Part shown: in pieces, positions 15,434 through 22,565 of the stretch
How the letters are laid out: each line of letters begins with the position of its first letter
Numbering within the stretch: position 1 is the stretch's first letter
Source of the DNA: Chloroflexota bacterium
Lineage (GTDB): Bacteria; Chloroflexota; Limnocylindria; P2-11E
Direction: 5' to 3'
DNA: 39,333 nt
NCBI GenBank assembly: GCA_009692785.1
Contig: SHYN01000004.1
Coordinates: forward strand, 1-39,333
Notes under the pieces: model-generated
What the model was told of the DNA's origin: nothing
Databases searched by the model: none
The model's input: the letters and a program-made list of their open reading frames with translations, nothing else
Translations under genes and position numbers: made by a program

Positions 15434-16726
15434 ATGGATCCCAGCGCGGCCCTGCCGCCCCTCCTCATGACGCTCATCCTGCTTCTCGTGAACGCGTTCT
15501 TCGTCGCGGCCGAGTACGCGTTCGTGCGGGTTCGCCAGACCCAGCTCGACGAGCTTGCGCGGGAGGGCGGGGCGCGGGCGCGGCTCGCCGCCCGGATCGG
15601 CCGGAACCTCGAGTCCTACATCTCGGCGGCCCAGCTGGGGGTCACGCTCGCCTCGCTGCTCCTCGGCTTCGTCGGAGAACCAGCTGTGGCCCAGCTCATC
15701 GAGCCGGCGTTCGGCTGGCTGGCCGCCGGCAACCAGACGGCCTTCCACGTTGTCTCGTTCGTGCTGACCTTCGCGGTCATCACCTACGCGACCGTCGTGG
15801 TCGGGGAGCTCGCGCCGAAGTACGCCGCGATCCAGAACGCGCTGCCGCTCGCGCTCTGGTGCGCCTACCCGCTTGACCTCTTCCACCGGATCACGTATCC
15901 GTACGCGACGGTCATGAACGGGAGCGCACGTTGGGTGATCCGACTGTTCGGCGGCAAGCCCACAGCAGAGCTCGACGCGCACAGCGAGGAGGAGCTGAAG
16001 ATGCTCGTGGCGGCATCGACCCGAAAGGGGATTCTCCAGGAGTCGGAGCAGGTCATTTTTGGCAACACGCTCGACTTTGCCGATACGCTCGTCCGCCAGG
16101 TGATGGTCCCGCGGACCGAGATCGTGGCCGTGGCGGACGATCTCACACGGGAGGGGATCGTCGCGCTTGCGCGCGAGCACCCGTTCTCACGCTTTCCGGT
16201 GTACCACCGCGACCTGGACGACATTCTCGGCGTCGTGCATCTTCGTGATCTTGCGACCCGCGCAGACGACGGCGCCCTCGCGAAGGCCGTCATGCGTCGC
16301 GCCCCCGCGATCCCCGAGACGATGCCGCTCGATCGCGCGCTCGCGGAGTTCAGGAAGCAGCGTACGTCCCTCATGATCGTCCTCGACGAGTTCGGGGGCA
16401 CCGCGGGCCTCGTGACGCTCGAGGACATCGTCGAGGAGATCGTCGGCGAGGTCAGAGACGAGTTCGAGAACGACGCGCTCCCCGGGATCAGCCCCGACGG
16501 CGCCGACGGGTTCCTCATCGACGGCTTCACGCCTCTGGACGAGGTCCGTGAACGAGTGGTCCTTTTGCTCGAGGATGAGCCTTACGACACGATGGGCGGG
16601 ATGGTGTTCGGGCGACTCGGCCGGGTGCCCGCCGTCGGCGACACGATCGATGTCGGCGGGTGGCGGTTCACGGTGACCCAGATCGACGGTCGCCGTGTCG
16701 CGCAGGTGCGCGCCGTTCGGGTCTAG
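15434..16726 (+). CDS. CNNM/CorC-HlyC family membrane protein with CBS domains
   Basis: A 430-aa member of the hemolysin-C-like CNNM/CorC family, proposed in bacteria to be Mg2+/Co2+ transporters. Domains in order: N-terminal CNNM membrane domain with about three to four helices (residues 8-160; FFVAAEYAFVRVR near the start, AAQLGVTLASLLLGF, VVVGELAPKYAAI); a CBS pair (about 210-335; VMVPRTEIVAVADD, HPFSRFPVYHRDLDDILGVV, VLDEFGGTAGLVTLEDIVEE); and the C-terminal transporter-associated CorC/HlyC domain (about 350-430). Monocistronic, divergent from moaX across a 62-base gap. Confidence 0.93.
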   Translation: MDPSAALPPLLMTLILLLVNAFFVAAEYAFVRVRQTQLDELAREGGARARLAARIGRNLESYISAAQLGVTLASLLLGFVGEPAVAQLIEPAFGWLAAGNQTAFHVVSFVLTFAVITYATVVVGELAPKYAAIQNALPLALWCAYPLDLFHRITYPYATVMNGSARWVIRLFGGKPTAELDAHSEEELKMLVAASTRKGILQESEQVIFGNTLDFADTLVRQVMVPRTEIVAVADDLTREGIVALAREHPFSRFPVYHRDLDDILGVVHLRDLATRADDGALAKAVMRRAPAIPETMPLDRALAEFRKQRTSLMIVLDEFGGTAGLVTLEDIVEEIVGEVRDEFENDALPGISPDGADGFLIDGFTPLDEVRERVVLLLEDEPYDTMGGMVFGRLGRVPAVGDTIDVGGWRFTVTQIDGRRVAQVRAVRV

Positions 16727-16935
16727 GGTCTCCCGGGGTACGGCAGCGCGCCGATGAACGACCGCACGGCGAGGGCGACCTCGCTTGCGCCCGCGCCCAG
16801 CTCGCTGAAGCGCGCTCCCCAGAATGCCTGCGCGCGCGGGTCGAGCAGGACCATGATCCCCAGAGCGCCGAAGGCAACGAGCGTCACGACGACCGTGAAC
16901 TGGATGAGCGCGGGGCGCAGCGGGAGCGCGTTCAT
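16723..16935 (-). CDS. small single-pass membrane protein downstream of parB
   Basis: A 70-aa protein with one hydrophobic segment (about residues 10-31, rich in Val, Leu, Phe) followed by a short tail with FIGALPYP. Its ATG at 16935 overlaps the stop of parB, so it is the third gene of the parA-parB unit and probably translationally coupled. Its 3' end overlaps the convergent CBS gene by 4 bases. Family not recognised. Confidence 0.6.
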   Translation of the reverse strand: MNALPLRPALIQFTVVVTLVAFGALGIMVLLDPRAQAFWGARFSELGAGASEVALAVRSFIGALPYPGRP

Positions 16936-17879
16936 CGCGCCCTGAGCCGTGCGACGATGTTGTCGAGCCGCGCGCGCGAGATCGTGAGGAACTTGGCGAG
17001 GTTCTGGCGATCGCCCTCGAGGACGTTCGCGGTGTCGCCGTCGCCGACCGCTCGCGCGATCTCCGCGAGCGCGGTGTTCAGCATGCGCGTCGCGACGACG
17101 AGCGCGTCGTCGCGGAGCGGCGGGATGACCGGCTCCGGCCTTGGGCCCTTCTCCAGGGGGTGGAGCACGCGCTCCACGCGGTCGCGCAACCGGACGAGCG
17201 TGAGCTGGCCTCCGATGACCTGCTTGACGAGCGCCTTCCGGCGCCGCTTGTCCTCGACCTTCATGAGCTCGTAGGCGTGGGTGAGGGTGTCGTGCCGCTG
17301 CGCCACCATGTCGCGAACGTCGTCGGGCGCTGATGCGAGACGCAACCTGTTCTCGACGTAGCCCTTGTCCTTGCTGATCTTTCCGGCGAGCTGACGGATC
17401 GAGTACCCGAGCTCGCCGGTCATCCGCTGGTAGATGATCGCCTCGTCGAGCGGTGAGAGATTCTCGCGCTGCAGGTTCTCGATGAGCGCGATCTCCAGGG
17501 CCGTCGCATCGTCGAAGCGCTCGACGATCGCGGGGATGGTCTGTTTGCCGGCGAGCTTCGAGGCGCGCCAGCGCCGCTCGCCGGCGATGATCTCGTAGGC
17601 GTCCCCCGAAGGTCGCACGAGGATGGGCTGGAGGACGCCGTGCTCCCTGATCGACGCCGCAAGCTCGTTGAGGGTCTCCTGGTGCCAGGTCATCCGTGGC
17701 TGGCCGGGGTTCGGGACGACCTTTCCGAGCGGGAGCTCGCGCACGGTGGTCACGGGGCGCTGGGCGAGAAGGCTGATGATCCCCGCTCCGGGCCCGGAGC
17801 CTGAGCCGGAGCCGGTCTCCTGCTCGAGGATCCGCGACCCCGCGGTCCGGAATGACTTCGTTCCCTTGCTACTGAGCAT
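16932..17879 (-). CDS. parB: ParB/Spo0J chromosome partitioning protein
   Basis: A 315-aa ParB that binds parS sites, spreads using CTP and guides origin segregation with ParA. An N-terminal Gly/Ser-rich linker is followed by the ParB/Srx CTP-binding domain (about 45-130; VVPNPGQPR, then AGERRWRASKLAG), the box ENLQRENLSPLDEA, a helix-turn-helix DNA-binding region (about 150-215; RQLAGKISKDKGYVENRLRL) and a C-terminal dimerisation part. ATG at 17879 overlaps parA by 11 bases. No canonical parS palindrome was found in this window by eye. Confidence 0.93.
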   Translation of the reverse strand: MLSSKGTKSFRTAGSRILEQETGSGSGSGPGAGIISLLAQRPVTTVRELPLGKVVPNPGQPRMTWHQETLNELAASIREHGVLQPILVRPSGDAYEIIAGERRWRASKLAGKQTIPAIVERFDDATALEIALIENLQRENLSPLDEAIIYQRMTGELGYSIRQLAGKISKDKGYVENRLRLASAPDDVRDMVAQRHDTLTHAYELMKVEDKRRRKALVKQVIGGQLTLVRLRDRVERVLHPLEKGPRPEPVIPPLRDDALVVATRMLNTALAEIARAVGDGDTANVLEGDRQNLAKFLTISRARLDNIVARLRAR

Positions 17880-18636
17880 GGAGCACCTCCCTGGCGAGGT
17901 CGAGGAACGCCTTGGCCGCGTCGGACTTCGGCTCGTAGACGGTGATCGGCACGCCCGCGGTCGGCGCCTCGCCGACCTTGACCGACTGCCGGATGACGGT
18001 GGTGAACACCTTATGGTCGCCCAGATCGCGGAGCGATTCGAGCATGTCCCTCCCGAGGATCGTCCGGCTGTCGTAGAAGGTGGGGAGGAGGCCGAGGACC
18101 TTGAGGCTGGGATTGAGTCGGGTCTGCACCGTGCGGATGATCTTGAGGAGCGCGGCCACGCCCTTGAGGGCGTAGTACTGCGTCTGCACCGGAATGATCA
18201 CGCCGTCCGCGGCGACCAGCGCGTTCAGCGTGAGGAGGCCGAGCGTTGGCGGGCAATCGATGATCACGTAGTCGTACGCGCCGACCACCTCGGCCGCGAG
18301 CTTGTCGCGGAGCGCGAGCTCGCGGCCGATGGCCGTGAAGAGCTCGACCTCTGCCGCGGACAGCTCGATGGTCGCGGGCGCCACATCGAGCCCGGCCGTC
18401 TTCGTTGCGAGGATGATCGACGTGATGGGCACGTCCGCGTTGACCAGCACGTCGGAGATCGATCGCTCGACGGTGTTGAGGTCGATCCCGAGACCGACGG
18501 TGAGGTTCGCCTGGGGGTCCAGGTCGAGGCAGAGCACTTTGTGCCCAAGGGCCACGAGCGCGCCACCAAGGTTGATCGCGCAGGTCGTCTTACCGACGCC
18601 GCCCTTTTGGTTCGCCATGGCGATGACCTTGCCCAA
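17869..18636 (-). CDS. parA: ParA/Soj chromosome partitioning ATPase
   Basis: A 255-aa ParA-type ATPase that binds DNA and cooperates with ParB to segregate the chromosome origin. The deviant Walker A KGGVGKTT is at residues 11-18; DLDPQAN is Walker A'; YVIIDCPPTLG is Walker B. Length fits chromosomal Soj proteins. The start is TTG at 18636, supported by GGGAGGG about 8 bases upstream and by the normal N-terminus GKVIAMANQKGG. A TATGCT box at 18672-18667 is a possible -10, giving a leader of about 25 bases. Confidence 0.94.
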   Translation of the reverse strand: MGKVIAMANQKGGVGKTTCAINLGGALVALGHKVLCLDLDPQANLTVGLGIDLNTVERSISDVLVNADVPITSIILATKTAGLDVAPATIELSAAEVELFTAIGRELALRDKLAAEVVGAYDYVIIDCPPTLGLLTLNALVAADGVIIPVQTQYYALKGVAALLKIIRTVQTRLNPSLKVLGLLPTFYDSRTILGRDMLESLRDLGDHKVFTTVIRQSVKVGEAPTAGVPITVYEPKSDAAKAFLDLAREVLHAQ

Positions 18637-18666
18637 GAGATGGCCCTCCCATGGAAGCGCGCCATC

Positions 18667-18672
18667 AGCATA
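18667..18672 (-). promoter_or_regulatory. candidate -10 box TATGCT for parAB
   Basis: TATGCT (18672-18667) lies 30 bases before the TTG start of parA, leaving room for the GGGAGGG ribosome binding site. No convincing -35 hexamer is visible. Confidence 0.3.
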
Positions 18673-18774
18673 GGCGAGCCACCGAATGCGCCGCGGACGG
18701 CTGTGCGTCGGGGCACCGGCCCGTACTCGCCCGGTGTGGGTTGCGCGGTGCTGCGTTCGCCGGCCGGCCTCGTC

Positions 18775-18813
18775 GGGCCCTAACGGCTAGGCTTTGCCTA
18801 GCCGTTAGGGCCC
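18775..18813. repeat. perfect 18-bp inverted repeat overlapping the tRNA 5' end
   Basis: Left arm 18775-18792, loop TTT 18793-18795, right arm 18796-18813, with no mismatch. The last six bases of the right arm (GGGCCC, 18808-18813) are also the first six bases of the tRNA acceptor stem. In a precursor transcript this hairpin would compete with tRNA folding. It also lies in the divergent space between parA and the tRNA. Confidence 0.8.
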
Positions 18814-18880
18814 GTAGCTCAGTGGTTAGAGCCACGGACTCATAATCCGTTGGACCCAGGTTCGAGTCCTGGCGGGCCCA
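18808..18880 (+). tRNA. tRNA with CAU anticodon (Met or Ile2)
   Basis: A 73-nt cloverleaf without encoded CCA. Acceptor stem GGGCCCG pairs with CGGGCCC; D-arm GCTC-AGTGGTTA-GAGC; anticodon stem ACGGA/TCCGT around the loop CTCATAA with anticodon CAT; T-arm CCAGG-TTCGAGT-CCTGG. The paired first base (G1-C72) excludes the usual bacterial initiator. C4-G69 and C5-G68 pairs fit tRNA-Ile2, whose C34 is modified to lysidine by TilS, at least as well as elongator tRNA-Met; a covariance model would decide. Confidence 0.93.
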
Positions 18881-18894
18881 CTGGAAGGACCGAG

Positions 18895-19851
18895 ATGGCG
18901 CTCACCCTCGCCACGATCGAGCGTGCGCGCGTCGCCATCGGGCCACATGTGCTCCGAACGCCGCTCCTGTCCAGCCGCACCCTCGGTGAGCGCTCGGGCG
19001 GGTCCGCCGTTCATCTGAAGGCGGAGAACCTTCAACGGGCCGGTTCGTTCAAGGCTCGCGGTGCGGTGAATGCGTTGCTCGCGCTGTCGCCCGCGGCCCG
19101 GGCATGCGGTGTCGTCACGATGAGCGCCGGGAACGCGGCGCAGGCGGTCGCCTGGGCCGGACAGCGTCTGGGCGCGCCCGTGACCGTGGTCATGCCGGAC
19201 ACGGCGCCAACGGTGAGCATCGAGGCGACTCGCGCGTACGGCGGACTGATCCGTTTCGCCCGGGACATCACGCAGCTCATGCCGATCGTCCGGGAGCTGG
19301 TGGCCCTGGGTTTGCATTTCATCCACCCGTTCGACGACGACACCTTCAATGCCGGGAGCGGCACGCTTGCCCTCGAGGTCCTCGAGGACCTGCCCACCAC
19401 TGATGTCATCGTCGTTGGCATCGGCGGCGGCGGGCTCGTGAGCGGCATCGCGACCGCGGCGAGGGCGCTCCGACCGGGAATCCGGATCATCGGCGTTGAG
19501 CCCGAGGGGGCCGCGGGGATGACCCTCGCACTCGCGGCCGGTCATCCCGTGCCGCTCACCGCGGTGCGCACGATCGCGAGCGGACTCGGAGCACCCTACG
19601 CGGGAGAGCGAACGCTTCCGGTCGTCAGGGCGCTGGTCGAGGAGGTCATCGTGCTTGGCGATCACGAGATCGCGGCGGGGACGCGCTTCCTGGCCGAGCG
19701 GGCGCGTCTGGTCGTCGAGCCGGCCGGGGCGGCCGCGGTCGGGGCGCTTCTTGCGGGCCGGGTGAACGTGCGGCCGGGCGAGAACGTCGTCGCGGTCCTG
19801 TCTGGCGGGAACCTGGATCTCGCGCGGCTGGCCGAGATCTTCGCGCTGTGA
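18895..19851 (+). CDS. threonine dehydratase-like PLP enzyme
   Basis: A 318-aa fold-type II PLP enzyme, most like catabolic threonine/serine ammonia-lyases. It has KAENLQRAGSFKARGAV with the PLP lysine (Lys53), SAGNAAQAVAWAG for the carboxylate site, and the phosphate loop GIGGGGLVSG. There is no C-terminal ACT regulatory domain, so this is not the isoleucine-feedback-inhibited IlvA form; 2-oxobutyrate or pyruvate and ammonia are the expected products. Serine racemase-like activity is an alternative. ATG at 18895 has GGAAGG 7 bases upstream and follows the tRNA by 14 bases, so the two may share a transcript. Confidence 0.88.
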   Translation: MALTLATIERARVAIGPHVLRTPLLSSRTLGERSGGSAVHLKAENLQRAGSFKARGAVNALLALSPAARACGVVTMSAGNAAQAVAWAGQRLGAPVTVVMPDTAPTVSIEATRAYGGLIRFARDITQLMPIVRELVALGLHFIHPFDDDTFNAGSGTLALEVLEDLPTTDVIVVGIGGGGLVSGIATAARALRPGIRIIGVEPEGAAGMTLALAAGHPVPLTAVRTIASGLGAPYAGERTLPVVRALVEEVIVLGDHEIAAGTRFLAERARLVVEPAGAAAVGALLAGRVNVRPGENVVAVLSGGNLDLARLAEIFAL

Positions 19852-20651
19852 GCGGTGTCCCGCCCGATCCCGATCGAGACGATCCGCTCGCCGCGCTCGT
19901 CGCGCGGGCGCTGGGCGGCGGCGTCACCGAGGTCAGCGAGGAACCGCTCGAGTCGGTTCCAGGCCGCGAGCGGGCTCGTGTCCGATACCTGATGGCGGGG
20001 GTGCCTGGCACGGCGCTGCTCGATCGCTATCCACCGGAGCGCGCCCTGGAGGTCACGCTCCTTCCCTTCCTTGCGCGAAAGACCGATCGTGTTCCGACGG
20101 TTCACGCGAGAGGCGTACCGCACGTGCCGATCGCTCTGCGCTGGATCCTCCGGGAGGACACCGCGGCCCTGCCGCTCGCGTGCGACGTGGACCCGCGGGC
20201 GATCGTGGACGCGAAGGTCCTCGTCGAGCATGCGGTGGCGCGTGACGAACCCGCTCTGCGTGCTCTCGGTGTCACCCGGCGCACGCCGGTCGACATCGTC
20301 GAAGAGGTGGCGATCGTCGCCGGAGAGAACGTGGTGGGAGAGGGCCGCAAGGCGGCGCGGTGGCTCGCGAAGTGGCCGGAGGTCCTCTGCCACGGCGATC
20401 TTCGCTGCGCGAACGCCCCGCTCACGGCGCGCGGGGTGGTGCTGGAAGGCTGGGGGCGAGCGCATCTTGGCTGCGGCCTCCTCGACATCGTTCGGCTGGC
20501 GGTGGACCTGGGCGAGCGCGGAGACGCGGTCCTTGGTGCTGAACTGCCGCGGCGGTACGGGGAAAAGGTCGGTACGACGCTGACCAGTGAGATCCTGCGA
20601 GCGGCCGAGCTCGTGGATCGGCTTGCGCGGCGACACCTCCGTGTATCCTGA
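19848..20651 (+). CDS. degenerate kinase-like (APH fold) protein
   Basis: A 267-aa protein with the shape of an aminoglycoside/choline kinase-fold enzyme. The catalytic loop HGDLRCAN is intact, but the following Mg-binding segment, usually (I/L)DW, reads VLEGWGRAHLGCG, with Glu-Gly in place of Asp. No ATP-binding lysine region is recognisable in the N-terminal half, which is also short. It may be a pseudokinase or have altered chemistry. GTG at 19848 overlaps the stop of the dehydratase gene (GTGA), so the two are co-translated. The stop at 20649-20651 coincides with the rnpB promoter. Confidence 0.6.
   Translation: MSGVPPDPDRDDPLAALVARALGGGVTEVSEEPLESVPGRERARVRYLMAGVPGTALLDRYPPERALEVTLLPFLARKTDRVPTVHARGVPHVPIALRWILREDTAALPLACDVDPRAIVDAKVLVEHAVARDEPALRALGVTRRTPVDIVEEVAIVAGENVVGEGRKAARWLAKWPEVLCHGDLRCANAPLTARGVVLEGWGRAHLGCGLLDIVRLAVDLGERGDAVLGAELPRRYGEKVGTTLTSEILRAAELVDRLARRHLRVS
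20644..20649 (+). promoter_or_regulatory. -10 box TATCCT for rnpB
   Basis: TATCCT sits 8 bases before the paired 5' end of the RNase P RNA, at the right place for transcription to start near 20656-20658. TTGCGC at 20623-20628 is a possible, poorly spaced (15 bases) -35. Confidence 0.5.
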
Positions 20652-20657
20652 ACTGGT

Positions 20658-20961
20658 CGAGCAGGCCGGGTGGTCGCGGCGGCGCAGGTCGCCGAGGAAC
20701 GTCCGGGCTCCACAGGGTGAGGTAGCGGGTAACTCCCGCCCGCCGCGAGGCGAGGACCAGCGCCACAGTGACGAACCGGCGCACGCCGGGTGAAACGGGC
20801 AAGCTCTACCTGGAGCAAGGCCAAGCAGGGGACGATCGTGCGGCCCGCACGGTCCCCGGGTCGGCCGCTAGAGGCGGGGGGTGACCTCCGATCCGTAGAG
20901 GGATGACCATCCCGGACCCCGCAGGGGGGCCGAGACAGGACCCGGCGTACAGGCCTGCTCG
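20658..20961 (+). ncRNA. rnpB: RNase P RNA, class A
   Basis: The catalytic RNA of RNase P, which trims tRNA 5' leaders. The 5' segment CGAGCAGGCC (20658-20667) pairs perfectly with GGCCTGCTCG (20952-20961) to form P1. Conserved regions appear in order: GAGGAACGTCCGGGCTCC with ACAGGG (about 20693-20716), the GACGAACCGGC region, TAGAGG followed by TGACCTCCGATCCGTAGAG, and the 3' AGACAGGACCCGGCGTACAG. At about 304 nt it is short for class A, so some peripheral helices are reduced. Confidence 0.93.
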
Positions 20962-21038
20962 GCATCATCCGGATCCGTCACTCGCTCGCACCACTTGGTG
21001 GTCTGGACTGTGACAACGCGAAAATTCGACGGGAGAAC
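20962..21038. other. spacer between rnpB and the lipoprotein gene
   Basis: No gene seen. The segment holds the end of the RNase P transcript, without an obvious T-tract hairpin, and GACGGGAG shortly before the GTG at 21039, which is the likely ribosome binding site of the lipoprotein. Confidence 0.4.
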
Positions 21039-21572
21039 GTGTTGAAGCTCACGAAGATCCTCGCAACCCTCCCGGTCCTCGCGCTGGCGCTCGCGGCCTG
21101 CTCGAGCAGCCCGGCGGCCACGGCAGCCCCGGCCACCGCAGCCGCAGCCCGCTCCGCCCCCACCGCGGCCCCGACCGCCGCCCTCATCTACAAGGCGGAC
21201 CTCAAGTCGGCCAACCAGAATCCCCCGATCCAGGGTGCCGAGGCGACCTGCTCCGGGATCGGCACGCTCACGGTAACCGGTGTCCAGGCCAAGTTCGATG
21301 TGGTCTTCGCCGGTTGCCCCGCAGGCGCAGCGATCAACATCGGCCACATCCACGAGGGCATCGTGGGCGTCAACGGACCGGTGAAGGTGGACTCCACCCT
21401 CAAGGCGGGTGAACTGACGCTTGCGAACGGCGGTGCCACGCTTTCGCGCACCGGGCCGATCGACGCCGCGCAGGCGACCCTGATCGCCGCGAATCCGGCC
21501 GGTTTCTACATGAACTTCCACTCCACCCTGGCCCCCGGTGGCGTGGTCCGCGGTCAGCTCACGAAGGGCTGA
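21039..21572 (+). CDS. CHRD-domain lipoprotein
   Basis: A 177-aa exported lipoprotein. The signal peptide (residues 1-20: basic start, hydrophobic core) ends in the lipobox LAAC with Cys21 as the lipidation site, followed by a low-complexity Ala/Pro/Thr/Ser linker (22-48). The rest is a CHRD domain, seen in NPPIQGAEATCSGIGT, AAINIGHIHEGIVGVNGPV and GFYMNFHSTLAPGGVVRGQL. CHRD domains occur in chordin and many bacterial surface proteins; the biochemical role is unknown. GTG 21039 or TTG 21042 could be the start. A strong hairpin follows. Confidence 0.88.
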   Translation: MLKLTKILATLPVLALALAACSSSPAATAAPATAAAARSAPTAAPTAALIYKADLKSANQNPPIQGAEATCSGIGTLTVTGVQAKFDVVFAGCPAGAAINIGHIHEGIVGVNGPVKVDSTLKAGELTLANGGATLSRTGPIDAAQATLIAANPAGFYMNFHSTLAPGGVVRGQLTKG

Positions 21573-21611
21573 CCCCAGCTGACCCCAAGTGCGATTCAGA
21601 CCTTGGCAGTG

Positions 21612-21643
21612 GAAGAGGGACTCCCGAAAGGGAGTCCCTCTTC
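21612..21643 (+). terminator. perfect 14-bp hairpin after the lipoprotein gene
   Basis: Left arm 21612-21625, GAAA tetraloop 21626-21629, right arm 21630-21643, no mismatch. It lies 40 bases after the lipoprotein stop and before the next promoter. As with the hairpin at 6303 there is no T-run, only GTGTTCC. Confidence 0.75.
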
Positions 21644-21652
21644 GTGTTCCGC

Positions 21653-21672
21653 GACAATTGAGGACAATTGAG
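21653..21672 (+). promoter_or_regulatory. tandem duplicate of GACAATTGAG, promoter-like
   Basis: The 10-base unit GACAATTGAG occurs twice head to tail (21653-21662 and 21663-21672). The second GACAAT ends 6 bases before the ATG at 21675, the same spacing as at 585-597. The duplication offers two candidate -10 boxes 10 bases apart. Confidence 0.45.
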
Positions 21673-21674
21673 CG

Positions 21675-22127
21675 ATGCTGATCCGCGAGGAGCCGGCGAC
21701 CGAGGTCACCGTCGCGACCCGGATCCTCGCCCGCGCCGGCGTGCTTCCAGCCGAGGGTCGGGTCACGGTGAGGGCGGGCGAGGTCGTCTACGTCTCGGCG
21801 CTCGGCGTCTCGAATCACACGATGACGCCGTACGACACGGCCATCGTCCGCATCGCCGACGGCCAAGTGCTGTTCGGGATCCCGCCTACCGACCTCGAGC
21901 GCTACCTCGCGGTCTACCGTGCTCACCCCGACGTGGGCAGCGTGATCGCGCGAGCCGACGGCGCCCTCGAAAGCGCCGCGGCGCTGCAGCCCTGCGCCCT
22001 TCGGCTGCTCGAGGAGCGGGGCGGGGTGGCAGGGGAGTCGGCGGGCGATGGCCGCTGGCGCGCGCTCGTGGCCGACGCTCGCGTGGTAGGTGCCCTCCTC
22101 GGTGCCTTCCCTTTGGGCGAGGAGTGA
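21675..22127 (+). CDS. class II aldolase-like protein without metal ligands
   Basis: A 150-aa protein whose middle matches class II aldolase/adducin domains: GEVVYVSALGVSNHTMTPYDTAIVR and HPDVGSVIARADGALESAAAL. Active enzymes (fuculose- or ribulose-phosphate aldolases) are about 200-230 aa and bind zinc through HTH in the second motif; here those bases encode ARA, and the early GNLS motif and the C-terminal part are missing. It is therefore probably a non-catalytic or decaying relative. ATG at 21675 follows the duplicated GACAATTGAG unit. Confidence 0.6.
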   Translation: MLIREEPATEVTVATRILARAGVLPAEGRVTVRAGEVVYVSALGVSNHTMTPYDTAIVRIADGQVLFGIPPTDLERYLAVYRAHPDVGSVIARADGALESAAALQPCALRLLEERGGVAGESAGDGRWRALVADARVVGALLGAFPLGEE

Positions 22128-22166
22128 GCCGGTCGACGCGGCACCGGAACGTTCGAAGGAGGGAGT

Positions 22167-22172
22167 TATCCT
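22167..22172 (+). promoter_or_regulatory. -10 box TATCCT
   Basis: TATCCT ends 9 bases before the ATG at 22182, giving a predicted leader of about 2-3 bases. An AAGGAGGG stretch lies upstream of the box and so would not be in the transcript if this promoter is used. Confidence 0.4.
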
Positions 22173-22181
22173 CGATGGTGG

Positions 22182-22565
22182 ATGAAGATCCTGCGGTTCC
22201 TCCGCGATCAGGCGAAGGGCTACGACTGCAACGTCTGCGGCCAGAACCATTCTCGATCGGAGATCCGGGTGCTGGGCCGTCTCGAATCCGCCTGGATCGT
22301 CCGCGTGACCTGCGCCACGTGCCAGACCGCGTTCAAACTCCTGGTCGTCCTGGATGACGACCACGCCGCGGTGAGTCCGATCAAGGACGAGCCCACCGGG
22401 GTGCCGCACCGCGAGCCGCGGAGGCGGAAAGCACCGGTCAGCCTGGACGAGGTCCTCGATGCGCACGAATACCTGCGTACCTACGACGGCGACGTGAAGG
22501 CCCTGTTCAGATCGCGACGTGAGCGCGCCGCCGAGGGCGTCGAAGACTCGACGACGACGCCGTAG
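22182..22565 (+). CDS. zinc-ribbon protein upstream of fabH
   Basis: A 127-aa protein with two paired cysteines, CNVCGQNH near residue 16 and CATCQTAF near residue 44, making a likely zinc ribbon. A basic stretch (PHREPRRRKAPVSL) follows, then a helix with DEVLDAHEYLRTYDGDVKAL that is probably conserved. No family name can be given. Its stop shares a base with the GTG of fabH at 22565, so the two are co-translated; a link to fatty-acid control is only a suggestion from position. Confidence 0.65.
   Translation: MKILRFLRDQAKGYDCNVCGQNHSRSEIRVLGRLESAWIVRVTCATCQTAFKLLVVLDDDHAAVSPIKDEPTGVPHREPRRRKAPVSLDEVLDAHEYLRTYDGDVKALFRSRRERAAEGVEDSTTTP

Noticed and set aside
16932-18807. parS site near parAB
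   Set aside because: No 16-bp palindrome like TGTTTCACGTGAAACA was seen; the 18-bp inverted repeat at 18775-18813 does not resemble it.
18808-18880. initiator tRNA-fMet
   Set aside because: The first base pair is G-C, whereas bacterial initiators have an unpaired C1-A72, and the three G-C pairs at the base of the anticodon stem are absent.
20868-22466. 532-aa minus-strand frame
   Set aside because: It spans rnpB, the lipoprotein, a hairpin terminator and the aldolase-like gene on the other strand; its composition is typical of antisense GC-rich shadow.
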